NCBI RefSeq assembly: GCF_000956405.1
Contig: NZ_JYIV01000013.1
Coordinates: 1-64,000 of the forward strand
Reading direction: 5' to 3'
Length of the DNA stretch: 64,000 bases
Source of the DNA: Microbacterium oxydans
Lineage (GTDB): Bacteria; Actinomycetota; Actinomycetes; Actinomycetales; Microbacteriaceae
Part shown: positions 1-9,083 of the stretch, piece by piece
Numbering within the stretch: the first letter of the stretch is position 1
How the letters are laid out: every line of letters begins with the position of its first letter
Position numbers and translations under genes: made by a program
The notes under the pieces: model-generated
Database searches by the model: none
What the model was told of the DNA's origin: nothing
The model's input: the letters and a program-made list of their open reading frames with translations, nothing else

Positions 1-55
1 GCGGGAAGACCTCGCGCAGGGGGCACCCATCGGCGGATGGGATGATCGAGGGATC

Positions 56-2605
56 ATGACTACCCCTCCGCGGCTCGACCCCGCCCTCGTTCCGGACGCC
101 GCGGATCCGGACGCCGTCTACCTGGCGTTCGTCGAATGGGCGGAATCGACGGGCATCAGCCTGTACCCCGCGCAGGACGAGGCGATCATCGAGATCGTGT
201 CCGGCAACAACCTGATCCTGTCGACGCCGACCGGCACCGGGAAGTCGCTGGTGGCGATCGGCGCGCACTTCAGCGCACTCGTGGCCGGGCGTCGCAGCTA
301 CTACACGGCACCGATCAAGGCGCTCGTGAGCGAGAAGTTCTTCTCCCTGGTCGACGTGTTCGGTGCCGAGAACGTGGGCATGGTCACGGGAGACTCTGCG
401 GTGAACGCTGACGCCCCCATCATCTGCTGCACGGCGGAGATCCTCGCGAATCTCTCGCTGCGCCAGGGCACCGACGCCGACGTCGGGCAGGTCGTGATGG
501 ACGAGTTCCACTTCTACGCCGACCCCGACCGCGGATGGGCGTGGCAGGTGCCGCTGCTCGAACTCCCGCAGGCGCAGTTCATCCTGATGTCGGCGACCCT
601 GGGCGATGTGACCGAGCTCGCCGCCGACCTCACACGTCGCACCGGCCGCGAGACGGCGACCGTGACGGGGGTGGAGCGCCCCGTCCCCCTGCACTTCTTC
701 TACGAGACCACCCCGATCCACGAGACGATCGACGACCTGCTGAACACCGGGCAGGCGCCGATCTACGTCGTGCACTTCTCGCAGGCCGCCGCGATGGAAC
801 GTGCCCAGGCACTGTCGAGCACCAAGGTCGCCACCCGCGAGCAGCGGGACGAGATCGCCGCCCTGATCGCCGAGTTCCGGTTCACGACCGCGTTCGGGAA
901 GACGCTCTCGCGGTTCCTGCGTGCGGGCATCGGCGTGCACCACGCGGGCATGCTGCCGAAGTACCGACGCCTCGTGGAGCAGCTGGCTCAGCGCGGTCTG
1001 CTGCGCGTGATCTGCGGCACCGACACCCTCGGCGTCGGGATCAACGTGCCCATCCGCACGGTGCTGCTCACCGCGCTCACGAAGTTCGACGGCACGCGGA
1101 TGCGACAGCTGAACGCCCGCGAGTTCCATCAGATCGCCGGACGAGCGGGGCGTGCGGGATACGACACCGCCGGCACGGTGGTCGCCCAGGCGCCCGAGCA
1201 CGAGAGCGAGAACGCCGCGGCGGTGAAGAAGGCCGGCGACGACCCGAAGAAGAAGCGCAAGATCGTGCGCAAGAAGGCACCCGACGGCTTCGTGTCGTGG
1301 GGTGAGCCCTCGTTCCGCAAGCTCATCGATGCCGTGCCGGAGACCCTGACCTCCCACATGCAGATCACGAGCGCCATGATGCTCAACGTGATCGCCAGGG
1401 GCGGCGATGTCTTCGCCAATATGCGCGCGCTGGTATATGACAACCACGAGCCGCGAAAGCGGCAGCGCGAGCTGGCACTCCGGGCCATCGGCATCTACCG
1501 CACCCTCCGGGAATCGGGCATCGTCGAGAAGACACCGGACGGCGACATCCGCCTCACAGTCGACCTGCAGCCGAACTTCGCCCTCAATCAGCCGCTCTCT
1601 CCGTTCGCCCTCGCCGCGTTCGAACTGCTCGATCCAGACGCCTCGACCCGCTCGGCGACCCAGGGGGTCGGAACCGGCTCCTACGCACTCGACATGATCT
1701 CGATCGTGGAGTCGACGCTCGACGATCCGCGCGCCGTGCTGAGCCAGCAGGAGTTCCTGGCGCGCGGCGAAGCGGTCGCCGCCATGAAAGCCGAAGGCAT
1801 CGAGTACGACGAGCGGATGGAACTGCTCGAGCAGATCACGTACCCGAAGCCGCTCGACGAGCTGCTGACCGCAGCTTTCGAGACGTTCAGCGCCGCTCAG
1901 CCGTGGATCCGCGACTTCGAGCTGCACCCGAAGTCGGTCGTGCGCGACATGTACGAGCGAGCCATGTCGTTCGGGGAATATGTCGCCTACTACAAGATCG
2001 CACGGTCCGAGGGCGTGGTGCTGCGCTATCTCTCCGATGCCTACCGCGCGGCCTCGCAGACCATCCCGGAGGAGTTCAAGGACGAAGACCTCCGCGATCT
2101 CATCGAGTGGCTCGGCGAACTCGTCCGTCAGGTCGATTCCAGCCTGCTCGACGAGTGGGAGGAGCTGATCGCCGGCGTCGACAACGGACGCTTCGACCCG
2201 CATCGACCTGACGAGCCGATCGTTCCCCCCGCCCCCAAGCGCCTCACGAGCAACATCCGCGCCTTCCGGATCCTGGTGCGCAACGAGCTGTTCCGGCGGG
2301 TGCAGCTCGCCGCGCGGGAAGACGTCGACGCGCTGGCGGAGCTCGACCCGACTTTCGGCGCCGACGCGTGGTCGGATGCTCTCGACGGATACTTCGACGA
2401 CCACGACGAGATCCTCACCGGAACGGATGCACGCAGCTCGAAGCTGCTGATCCTCACCGAGGGCCCGGCGGTGTGGACCGCGCGGCAGATCTTCGACGAC
2501 CCGGCAGGCGACCACGACTGGGGCATCTCCGCGACGATCGACCTCGCCGCGTCAGATGAGGCGGGCGAGGCGGTCGTCACCGTCGCCGGAGTCGACCGGC
2601 TGTAG
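56..2605 (+). CDS. DEAD/DEAH-box RNA helicase, DUF3516 type
   Basis: Superfamily 2 helicase of 849 residues, expected to unwind RNA or RNA-containing duplexes using ATP in the cytoplasm. Visible motifs: Walker A STPTGTGKS at 56-64, DEFH box at 149-152, SAT at 179-181 and motif VI HQIAGRAGRAG near 358-370. A lysine-rich insertion (DPKKKRKIVRKK) follows the second RecA-like domain at about 396-410. The C-terminal 400 residues match the actinobacterial DUF3516 arrangement as I know it. The ATG at 56 is preceded by a weak GAGGGA sequence. It faces the aldo/keto reductase tail to tail with a 7-base gap, so no dedicated terminator is visible. The precise RNA substrate is unknown. Confidence 0.9.
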   Translation: MTTPPRLDPALVPDAADPDAVYLAFVEWAESTGISLYPAQDEAIIEIVSGNNLILSTPTGTGKSLVAIGAHFSALVAGRRSYYTAPIKALVSEKFFSLVDVFGAENVGMVTGDSAVNADAPIICCTAEILANLSLRQGTDADVGQVVMDEFHFYADPDRGWAWQVPLLELPQAQFILMSATLGDVTELAADLTRRTGRETATVTGVERPVPLHFFYETTPIHETIDDLLNTGQAPIYVVHFSQAAAMERAQALSSTKVATREQRDEIAALIAEFRFTTAFGKTLSRFLRAGIGVHHAGMLPKYRRLVEQLAQRGLLRVICGTDTLGVGINVPIRTVLLTALTKFDGTRMRQLNAREFHQIAGRAGRAGYDTAGTVVAQAPEHESENAAAVKKAGDDPKKKRKIVRKKAPDGFVSWGEPSFRKLIDAVPETLTSHMQITSAMMLNVIARGGDVFANMRALVYDNHEPRKRQRELALRAIGIYRTLRESGIVEKTPDGDIRLTVDLQPNFALNQPLSPFALAAFELLDPDASTRSATQGVGTGSYALDMISIVESTLDDPRAVLSQQEFLARGEAVAAMKAEGIEYDERMELLEQITYPKPLDELLTAAFETFSAAQPWIRDFELHPKSVVRDMYERAMSFGEYVAYYKIARSEGVVLRYLSDAYRAASQTIPEEFKDEDLRDLIEWLGELVRQVDSSLLDEWEELIAGVDNGRFDPHRPDEPIVPPAPKRLTSNIRAFRILVRNELFRRVQLAAREDVDALAELDPTFGADAWSDALDGYFDDHDEILTGTDARSSKLLILTEGPAVWTARQIFDDPAGDHDWGISATIDLAASDEAGEAVVTVAGVDRL

Positions 2606-2612
2606 ACGGGGA

Positions 2613-3539
2613 TCAGTTTTCGGGCGGATCCTGCCACCCACGCGGGTCGGGGTCGAGCCGGCGCAGCGCCTGGAGCAGAACGTCGTCGATCGGCGCCGCG
2701 AGCAGTTCACGGGTCGCCCGGAGGTCGTCGACCGTGCGCATGCCGATGATCGTGCGATCGATCCGCGGGTCCTGCGTCGAGAAGGCGAGGGCGGCGGCGA
2801 TCAGCGGGACATCCGCCACGCGGCAGAGGGCGGCCGCCTCTTCCGCCGTCCGATAGGCGCTCGGCGCTGCGGGACCGTAGGCGTAGCGCTCGGTGGGCGG
2901 CGGCCATGCCGTGAGGAATCCTCCGCCGTAGGGCGAGGCGTTCGTGACGTGGATGCCGTGCGCGTGCGCGTGGTCGATGAGGCCTTCGGCGCTGCGATCG
3001 ACGATCGTGTAGCGGTTGTGCGTGATGAGCGCCTCGAAGTGGCCGGTGTCGAGGTAGCGGCGCATCAGAGCGGAGGGTCCGCCCGCGACGCCCAGCGTTC
3101 CGATCACGCCCGTGTCGCGAGCGGCGACCAGCGCCGCGACCGGCCCATCGACGGCGAACGCCTGCTCCCAGCTGATGTTCTCCGGATCATGGAGGTAGAC
3201 GACGGGAAGTCGGTCGAGACCGAGGCGGCTGCGGCTCTCATCGAGCGACAGCCGCAAGCGCGCCCCGGAGAAGTCCCCGGACACCATGTCGCGATCCGCC
3301 TTGGTCTGGATCACGAAGTCGTCGGGAACGCCGCCGTGCTCACGGATCGCCATGCCGATCCGCTCTTCGCTGGCCCCGAAGCCGTAGTTGTTGGCGGTGT
3401 CCAGCACGCGCACCGCCGGGTCCTCGAAGAGTTCGAGCACGAGGTCGATGGAGTCGGCGGCGGGCACATCCGTTCCGATGCTCGCCGGGTTCCACTGCAC
3501 CCAGCTACCCGACCCCGCCGCGATCCTCGATGTCGTCAC
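2613..3539 (-). CDS. Aldo/keto reductase
   Basis: NAD(P)H-dependent aldo/keto reductase of 308 residues with a (beta/alpha)8-barrel. The catalytic tetrad is visible: Asp in VLDTANNYGFG, Tyr in the same motif, Lys in FVIQTKADRD and His in VVYLHDPE. The N-terminal part (SGSWVQWN, then DTANNYG) resembles D-threo-aldose or L-fucose 1-dehydrogenase-like members, so oxidation of a sugar at C1 is a reasonable guess. It diverges from the 2-hydroxyacid dehydrogenase gene across a 114-bp region that carries a copy of the LacI operator found elsewhere in this block, suggesting joint control with the sugar ABC transporter. Substrate cannot be told from sequence. Confidence 0.86.
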   Translation of the reverse strand: MTTSRIAAGSGSWVQWNPASIGTDVPAADSIDLVLELFEDPAVRVLDTANNYGFGASEERIGMAIREHGGVPDDFVIQTKADRDMVSGDFSGARLRLSLDESRSRLGLDRLPVVYLHDPENISWEQAFAVDGPVAALVAARDTGVIGTLGVAGGPSALMRRYLDTGHFEALITHNRYTIVDRSAEGLIDHAHAHGIHVTNASPYGGGFLTAWPPPTERYAYGPAAPSAYRTAEEAAALCRVADVPLIAAALAFSTQDPRIDRTIIGMRTVDDLRATRELLAAPIDDVLLQALRRLDPDPRGWQDPPEN

Positions 3540-3591
3540 AGTGACCGCCCCTTCGCGTACGTCATGTCATTCCGGATGCTGCTACATTCTC

Positions 3592-3606
3592 GGAATGCGG
3601 TTTCCC
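3592..3606. promoter_or_regulatory. LacI-type operator, copy 1
   Basis: The 15-mer GGAATGCGGTTTCCC differs by one base from the reverse complement of the operator at 4714-4728. It lies between two divergent genes, 48 bases before the hydroxyacid dehydrogenase start and 53 bases before the aldo/keto reductase start. Its left half is also the right arm of a separate CATTCCG / CGGAATG inverted repeat (3568-3574 and 3591-3597). Confidence 0.65.
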
Positions 3607-3653
3607 GCGCACCGATCGTAGTCCGCCACCGCCGCATCCGCCAAGGAGAATCG

Positions 3654-4673
3654 ATGACCCTCCCCCCGAGTCAGATGCCGACCGCCCGTCCGCCTGCGCA
3701 GTTCCTGATGCGACGCGGCCTCGTGACCCAGCTGTTCGCCCCTGAGCAGTTCTGCATCCTCGGCGACCTGCTCGACTTCGGTGAACGCCCGGTGATCCAG
3801 GCTCTGGACGATCCACGCCTGCGCACCGTGCACACACTCATCACCGGGTGGGGCTGCCCGCGGATCGGACCGGAGGAGTTGGACCGCATGCCCGCCCTCC
3901 GCGCGATCCACCACGCGGCGGGAACCGTGAAGGAGCACCTCGATCCGGAGGTCTGGCATCGGGGGATCCGCGTGACCACAGCGGCGGCGGCGAATGCCGT
4001 GCCCGTCGCGGAGTACACGCTCGCCATGATCCTGCTCGAGGGCAAGGGCATCCCCCGCGCCGCGGCCGCCCACCGCGAGGACCCCGCCCGCGATCTCTCC
4101 CCGCTCTTCGAGAGCATCGGCAACCACCGCCGCCGCATCGGGATCCTCGGCGCGTCGAAGATCGGGAGGCGGGTGATCGGGCTGCTCCGAGGTTTCGACT
4201 TCGACGTCGCCGTGAGCGATCCCTATCTGCGCGACGACGACCCGATCCGCGAGCACGCACGGGTGGTCGACCTCGACGAGCTGTTCTCGAACAGCGACAT
4301 CGTGAGCGTGCATGCGCCGCTGCTGCCCGAGACGGTCGGCCTCGTGAGCCGCCGACTGCTCGGCCTGATGCCCGACGGGGCGACCCTGATCAACACGGCG
4401 AGGGGTCGGATCGTGGACCATGACGCCCTCGTGGCCGAGGTCAGAGCCGAGCGCCTCCGAGCTGTCCTCGACGTCACGGATCCGGAACCCCTTCCAGCTG
4501 GGCACGTGCTGCTGGAGTCGCCGTCGGTGATCGTGACCCCGCACATCGCCGGCGCTCTGGGCAACGAGCTCCGCCGCCTCGGGGAGTCCGTCGTCGCCGA
4601 GGTGCGGCGGGCCGCCCGCGGCGAGACCGCGCGACACGCCGTGTCTCTCGACGAACTCGCGGCCATGGCGTGA
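3654..4673 (+). CDS. D-isomer-specific 2-hydroxyacid dehydrogenase
   Basis: NAD-dependent 2-hydroxyacid dehydrogenase of 339 residues (phosphoglycerate/formate dehydrogenase superfamily). A Rossmann GASKIG motif lies mid-protein (about 167-172), and the catalytic Arg (INTARGRIVD), Glu (LDVTDPEPL) and His (VTPHIAGA) are all present. The start at 3654 is chosen because AAGGAGAA lies directly upstream; the open frame extends far upstream but overlaps the divergent gene. The C-terminal PHIAGALGNE is typical of the family. It sits between two LacI operator copies and ends 9 bases before the -35 box of the transporter promoter, so it probably has its own transcription start. Likely role: reduction or oxidation of a hydroxyacid formed in sugar catabolism. 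Confidence 0.88.
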   Translation: MTLPPSQMPTARPPAQFLMRRGLVTQLFAPEQFCILGDLLDFGERPVIQALDDPRLRTVHTLITGWGCPRIGPEELDRMPALRAIHHAAGTVKEHLDPEVWHRGIRVTTAAAANAVPVAEYTLAMILLEGKGIPRAAAAHREDPARDLSPLFESIGNHRRRIGILGASKIGRRVIGLLRGFDFDVAVSDPYLRDDDPIREHARVVDLDELFSNSDIVSVHAPLLPETVGLVSRRLLGLMPDGATLINTARGRIVDHDALVAEVRAERLRAVLDVTDPEPLPAGHVLLESPSVIVTPHIAGALGNELRRLGESVVAEVRRAARGETARHAVSLDELAAMA

Positions 4674-4681
4674 GCAGCAGC

Positions 4682-4743
4682 TTGACAGGTGCGCGACGCA
4701 TCCTTAGTCTCGTGGGAAAGCGCATTCCGATACGCTTTCCCAC
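4682..4743 (+). promoter_or_regulatory. Promoter and LacI operator (copy 2) of the sugar ABC operon
   Basis: A near-consensus -35 TTGACA (4682-4687) and -10 TAGTCT (4705-4710) are separated by 17 bases. Just downstream lies the operator GGGAAAGCGCATTCC (4714-4728), embedded in an 11-bp perfect inverted repeat (GTGGGAAAGCG at 4712-4722 and CGCTTTCCCAC at 4733-4743). The position over the expected transcription start fits repression by a LacI-family protein. Confidence 0.75.
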
Positions 4744-4779
4744 GTCGACCCGACGGCTACCCATCAAAGGAGATGCACC

Positions 4780-6075
4780 ATGAGAAGGACCCTGCTGGCC
4801 GCTGGGGCGATCGTCGCCTCAGCCGCACTGCTCGCCGGCTGCGGCGCCGGAACCGGAACCGAGGACGAGAGCAGCGGCCCCGTCACACTGCAGATGTGGT
4901 CGTGGGATCCGTCGATGCCCGAGATCGCCAAGGTCTGGAACGAGTCGCACCCCGACATCTAGGTCGAGGTCACCGACCCCGCCGGTGGCAACGAGCTCGT
5001 GAGCCGCATCCTCACCGCCCACAAGTCCGGTGACGCCGCCGACATCGTGAAGGTCGAGTACCAGGCACTGCCGGCGCTCGTGTCGAACGGCGTCGCCGCC
5101 GACATCACCGAGTACACCAAGGACGCGACCGACAGCTTCACGCCGGCGGCCTTCGACCAGGTGTCGTTCGATGGCAAGGTCTTCGGCCTTCCGCAGGACT
5201 TCGCGCCGCTCGTCTTCTTCTACCGGAACGACATCTTCGAGCAGTACGGCCTCACCCCGCCCACCACGTGGGACGAGTACGCCGACGTCGCCCGCACACT
5301 GCACGCGGCAGATCCGAGCAAGTACCTCGGCACGTTCAGCTCCGCCGACCCGGGATGGTTCACTGGCCTCACCCAGCAGGCGGGTGCGAACTGGTGGTCC
5401 GCGAAGGGTGACACCTGGAAGGTCGCGATCGACGACGACGCCTCGGTGAAGGTCGCCGACTACTGGCAGGGCCTGATCGACGAGGGGACCATCAAGGGCG
5501 AGCCGTTCTGGTCGCCGCAGTGGAACAAGGAGATGGACGACGGCACCTACGCCGGGTGGATCTCCGGCGCCTGGGCCCCCGCGCAGTTCGGCGGCATCGC
5601 CCCCAACACCAAGGGAAAGTGGACGATGACCGCGCTTCCGGACTGGAACGCCGGCGACGCCACCACGGGCATCTGGGGCGGTTCGGCGACGGCCGTCACC
5701 ACCGACTCGAAGCACCCGAAGGAAGCCGCAGCCTTCATCGAGTGGTTCAACACCAGCGACGAGGCGCTCGCGCTCCAGGTGGAGAAGATCAACATCTTCC
5801 CCGCCGCCATCAACGGCCAGAAGCTCGACGCCCTGCAGACGCCTCCGGCCTACATGCCGAACCAGCCCGACTACTACTCCACGGTCGCGAAGATCTCCGA
5901 GGGTGCACGCACCTTCGACCTCTGGGGCCCGAACGCGACGGTCACCTTCGGCGCCTACAACGACGGCTTCGCCTCCGCCATCGAATCCGGCTCCCCCTTC
6001 TCCGACGTGTTGAAGAACATGCAGGAGGTGACGGTCGCCGACATGAAGAAGCTCGGCTTCACCGTCGAGAAATAG
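4780..6075 (+). pseudogene. Sugar ABC transporter solute-binding lipoprotein, interrupted by an in-frame amber codon
   Basis: Extracellular substrate-binding protein of family 1 (MalE-like), 431 residues if read through. The start at 4780 follows AAAGGAGAT. The signal peptide ends in a lipobox LLAGC, so the product would be membrane-anchored outside the cell. Codon 61 is TAG (4960-4962), directly after HPDI, where family members commonly continue with Gln or Lys then VEV; a single C-to-T change from CAG would explain it. The reading frame is open and fully family-like on both sides, to KLGFTVEK. Reinitiation at the GTG at 4999 would lack a signal peptide. Either a recent nonsense mutation, a sequencing error, or an amber codon that is suppressed. 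The permeases downstream are intact. Confidence 0.85.
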
Positions 6076-6082
6076 CATTCCC

Positions 6083-6112
6083 GGTGGGTGGGGCGGAGCC
6101 GCCCCACCCACC
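6083..6112 (+). terminator. Intra-operon hairpin after the solute-binding protein gene
   Basis: A 13-bp perfect stem (from GGTGGGTGGGGCG to CGCCCCACCCACC) with a GAGC loop starts 7 bases after the stop codon. There is no T-run. Such hairpins between binding-protein and permease genes usually stabilise the upstream mRNA and lower permease expression. Confidence 0.7.
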
Positions 6113-6132
6113 CTCCCGAGAGAAAGACAGAC

Positions 6133-7071
6133 GTGACCACCACCACCGCCGCGCGGCGATCGAGCCGGCACACCCCTGAAGACCCGCGCGGCCGACGTCG
6201 ACCGAGGACGAACGCCGGCTTCGCACTCGCACTGCTGACGCCGGCGCTGATCCTGCTCGCGCTCTTCACCCTCGCCCCCGCGATCTACGCCCTGATCCTC
6301 AGCCTCATGCAGCGTCGGATCTCCGGCGGCCTTCTGGGAGGCGAGTCGACGCTCGAGTTCGTCGGCATCGAGAACTACGTCTCGGCCTTCCTCGACTCCG
6401 AGCTGTGGGCGGGTCTCGGACGCATGCTCATCGTCGCGGGCATCGGCGTGCCGGGCACCATCATCCTCGCCGCCCTCTTCGCGCTCTGCCTCGATGCCGA
6501 CCGCACCCGTCTCATCGGCGTCTGGCGCATCCTGATCTTCCTGCCCTATGCGGTTCCCGGCGTGATCGCCTCGCTGCTGTGGGGCTTCCTCTACCTCCCG
6601 GCCACCAGCCCGATCGGCGGTGACGTCATCGACTTCTTCGGCGGGACGGAGATCTTCTTCTCCGTGGCGAACATCGCCGTCTGGGGCGTGGTCGGCTTCA
6701 ACATGGTGATCATGTACACCGCGCTGCGCGGCCTGCCCCAGGAGATGTACGAGGCGGCGAAACTCGACGGAGCCGGCGAGCTGCAGATCGCCCTGCGCAT
6801 CAAGCTCCCTCTCATCCGCCCTGCGATCGTGATGTGCTCGCTCTTCTCCGTGCTCGGCGCGCTGCAGCTGTTCAACGAGCCGACCACCCTGCGTCCGCTC
6901 GCGAACGCCATCTCGTCGACGTGGGTGCCCCTGATGAAGGTCTACACCGATGCCTTCGTCAACGACGACATCCACCGCGCCGCAGCGACCTCGCTCCTGC
7001 TCGTCGTGCTCACGGTCGGGGCATCCGTCCTCGTGAACCGTGTCGGAATCCTGATCGGAAAGAAGCGATGA
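6133..7071 (+). CDS. Sugar ABC transporter permease, MalF-like
   Basis: Integral membrane subunit of a carbohydrate importer, 312 residues. A basic N-terminus is followed by a first membrane segment (FALALLTPALILLALFTLAP) and further hydrophobic segments. The EAA loop that docks with the ATPase is visible as YEAAKLDGAGELQIALRIKLPL. The GTG at 6133 is preferred because AGAGAAAGA precedes it and because the in-frame GTG at 6088 lies inside the hairpin. It overlaps the next permease by 4 bases. No ATP-binding subunit is encoded nearby; sugar importers of this class in actinobacteria often share one MsmK/MsiK-type ATPase encoded elsewhere (established for the family, inferred here). Confidence 0.9.
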   Translation: MTTTTAARRSSRHTPEDPRGRRRPRTNAGFALALLTPALILLALFTLAPAIYALILSLMQRRISGGLLGGESTLEFVGIENYVSAFLDSELWAGLGRMLIVAGIGVPGTIILAALFALCLDADRTRLIGVWRILIFLPYAVPGVIASLLWGFLYLPATSPIGGDVIDFFGGTEIFFSVANIAVWGVVGFNMVIMYTALRGLPQEMYEAAKLDGAGELQIALRIKLPLIRPAIVMCSLFSVLGALQLFNEPTTLRPLANAISSTWVPLMKVYTDAFVNDDIHRAAATSLLLVVLTVGASVLVNRVGILIGKKR

Positions 7072-7934
7072 CCGCCGTCGTGTCCAGCCCTCGGCGTCTG
7101 AGCCGCACCAACCTCTTCTCCACGATCGTCCTGTTCATCGGCGCCCTGTACTGCGTACTGCCGGTGCTGTGGATCGTGGTCGCCGCGACCAAGAGCAGCA
7201 CCGAGCTGTTCTCCACGCCGACCGCGCTGCCGTCGTTCAGCGGCGGCCTGTTCGAGAACATCGCCGAGCTGCTCGCCTACCGCGACGGCATCTTCGGGCG
7301 CTGGATGCTCAACTCCGCGCTCTACGCGGGTGGCGGCGGCATCGCCTCGACGCTGATCGCGGCCGCAGCCGGGTACGCCCTCGCCAAGTACCGGTTCCGC
7401 GGCAGCACGTCGATCTTCCGCATCATCGTCGCGGCGGTGCTGCTGCCGCAGATCATGCTCGCGATCCCGCAGTACCTGCTGCTGGCGCAGTTCGGGATGA
7501 CCAACAACTACTTCTCCGTGATCCTGCCGCTGCTGGTCAGCCCGTACGCCATCTATCTCTGCAAGATCTACGCCGAGGCGTCGGTGCCGAACGAGATCAT
7601 GGAGGCCGCGCGCATCGACGGCGCCACGGAATGGCGCATCTTCCTGTCGACGGGGCTTCGGCTGATGTCACCGGCGCTGGTGACGGTGTTCCTGCTTCAG
7701 TTCATCGCGATCTGGAACAACTTCCTGCTGCCGTTCATCATGCTGACGGACGACTCGAAGTTCCCCCTCACGCTCGGCCTCTACGCGATGCTCCGTGCCG
7801 GTGCCTCGCAGGCGGCGCTGTACTCGCTCGTGATCACGGGCGCGGCCATCGCGATCATCCCTGTCGTCGCCCTGTTCCTGTCGCTGCAGCGGTTCTGGCG
7901 CCTCGACCTCATGTCGGGCGGTGTCAAGGCATGA
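7068..7934 (+). CDS. Sugar ABC transporter permease, MalG-like
   Basis: Second permease subunit of the carbohydrate importer, 288 residues. The start ATG at 7068 overlaps the stop of the preceding permease (ATGA), indicating translational coupling. Membrane segments are evident (for example FSTIVLFIGALYCVLPVLWI near the N-terminus) and the EAA loop reads MEAARIDGATEWRIFLSTGLRL. It ends 30 bases from the convergent lacI gene. Together with the MalF-like subunit it should form the channel for the interrupted binding protein upstream. Confidence 0.9.
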   Translation: MTAVVSSPRRLSRTNLFSTIVLFIGALYCVLPVLWIVVAATKSSTELFSTPTALPSFSGGLFENIAELLAYRDGIFGRWMLNSALYAGGGGIASTLIAAAAGYALAKYRFRGSTSIFRIIVAAVLLPQIMLAIPQYLLLAQFGMTNNYFSVILPLLVSPYAIYLCKIYAEASVPNEIMEAARIDGATEWRIFLSTGLRLMSPALVTVFLLQFIAIWNNFLLPFIMLTDDSKFPLTLGLYAMLRAGASQAALYSLVITGAAIAIIPVVALFLSLQRFWRLDLMSGGVKA

Positions 7935-7963
7935 GTCGCCTGCGTCTCGTGTCGTCCTCGGAC

Positions 7964-9001
7964 TCAGCGGGGCGGTGTGCTCGCGCGCACGACCGGATGG
8001 GTCGGGATGACGCGTCGGCGCAGATCGGCCGGCGCCGCCGTGGCGCGGTGGATCGCTTCGGCGGCGACCTCGTCGAGCGGCACGTGCACGCTCGTGAGGG
8101 GCGGCACGACATCACGCAGTGTCGTGATGTCGTCGAACCCGGCGACGCCGATGCGCCCCGGCATCTCGATGCCCCGCTCACGGAGGCCGTTCAGCGCTCC
8201 GAGAGCGAGGACGTCGGTCACCGCGAACACCAGATCCGCGGATGCGAGGACGCTGTCGTCGAGCTCCGTCATGAGCTCCCGCGCGCCGTCCCAGTGGAAC
8301 TCGGGGCGCAGCACACGAGACGGCGGGATGGCGATGCCGGCTTCCGCGAAACCCGCCGTGAAGCCGTCGATCCTCTCCTGCATGGAGCGCAGCGGCAGGT
8401 CGCTTCCCAGGAGCAGTGGCGCGCGGTAACCGCGCGCCACCATCTCGACCGCGAGACGACGCGCACCCTCGAAGTCGTCGAAGTACACGGTCTCGAACGG
8501 CATGTCGGCGCGGCTGATCAGCACGACGCGCCCGCCGGTCTCCTGGTAGCGCAGCAGCTCCGCCTCGACAGCGGGGTCGGACCGCGCGTCGGTGTAGCCG
8601 GTTCCCGCGAGGATGATCGCGCGCGGCTGCTCGCCGCGGAGTTCACGCACCAGCTCGAGCTCGCGCTCGGTGTTGCGAGAGCCGACCGCGAGAGAGACGC
8701 GCAGATCGACCGCCTCGGCGGCGTTCATGATCGACGCCGTCATCGCGGAGAAGTAGGCGTCTGCGATGCCACCGGTGATGAGCGCGATCCGGTGGGACGC
8801 GCCCCTCGCCACGGCCTGCGCTGCGATGTTCGGCGCATAACCGAGCTGACGCGCCGCGCCGAGGACGCGCTCGCGGTACTCGGCGTCCACGCGTCGTGCC
8901 GAACCGTTCACAACGCGGGAAGCGGTGGACTGGGAGACACCGGCCAGGCGCGCGACGTCCGAGAGTGTCGGCGGTCGTCCGCCACGTGCATCGAGAGTCA
9001 T
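7964..9001 (-). CDS. LacI-family transcriptional regulator of the sugar block
   Basis: Sugar-responsive repressor of 345 residues. The N-terminal helix-turn-helix reads PTLSDVARLAGVSQSTASRV (about 10-29), followed by the hinge helix and a periplasmic-binding-protein-like effector domain ending in the usual VHVPLDEVAAEAIHR. It is convergent with the permease genes and divergent from the aldehyde dehydrogenase gene. Its own upstream region has an operator copy 28 bases before the start, so autoregulation is likely. Four copies of a 15-16 bp motif near neighbouring starts make this protein the best candidate for controlling all of them. The effector sugar is unknown. Confidence 0.92.
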   Translation of the reverse strand: MTLDARGGRPPTLSDVARLAGVSQSTASRVVNGSARRVDAEYRERVLGAARQLGYAPNIAAQAVARGASHRIALITGGIADAYFSAMTASIMNAAEAVDLRVSLAVGSRNTERELELVRELRGEQPRAIILAGTGYTDARSDPAVEAELLRYQETGGRVVLISRADMPFETVYFDDFEGARRLAVEMVARGYRAPLLLGSDLPLRSMQERIDGFTAGFAEAGIAIPPSRVLRPEFHWDGARELMTELDDSVLASADLVFAVTDVLALGALNGLRERGIEMPGRIGVAGFDDITTLRDVVPPLTSVHVPLDEVAAEAIHRATAAPADLRRRVIPTHPVVRASTPPR

Positions 9002-9028
9002 CGTGGAGAAGACTATCGCGAACCTCGC

Positions 9029-9044
9029 AGGAATGCGCTTGCTG
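9029..9044. promoter_or_regulatory. LacI-type operator, copy 3 (upstream of lacI)
   Basis: Read on the minus strand, CAGCAAGCGCATTCCT matches the operator core AGCGCATTCC of the copies at 4714 and 9084. It lies 28 bases before the regulator start. Confidence 0.6.
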
Positions 9045-9083
9045 CGTCACAGAGGACTACCCTGAATAACAAAAAGAAAAAGT

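Noticed and set aside
4819..6975. 718-codon open frame on the minus strand across the sugar transporter genes
   Set aside because: It is the antisense shadow of the binding-protein and permease genes; composition is Arg/Gly/Glu-rich without any domain, as expected for non-coding frames in high-GC DNA.
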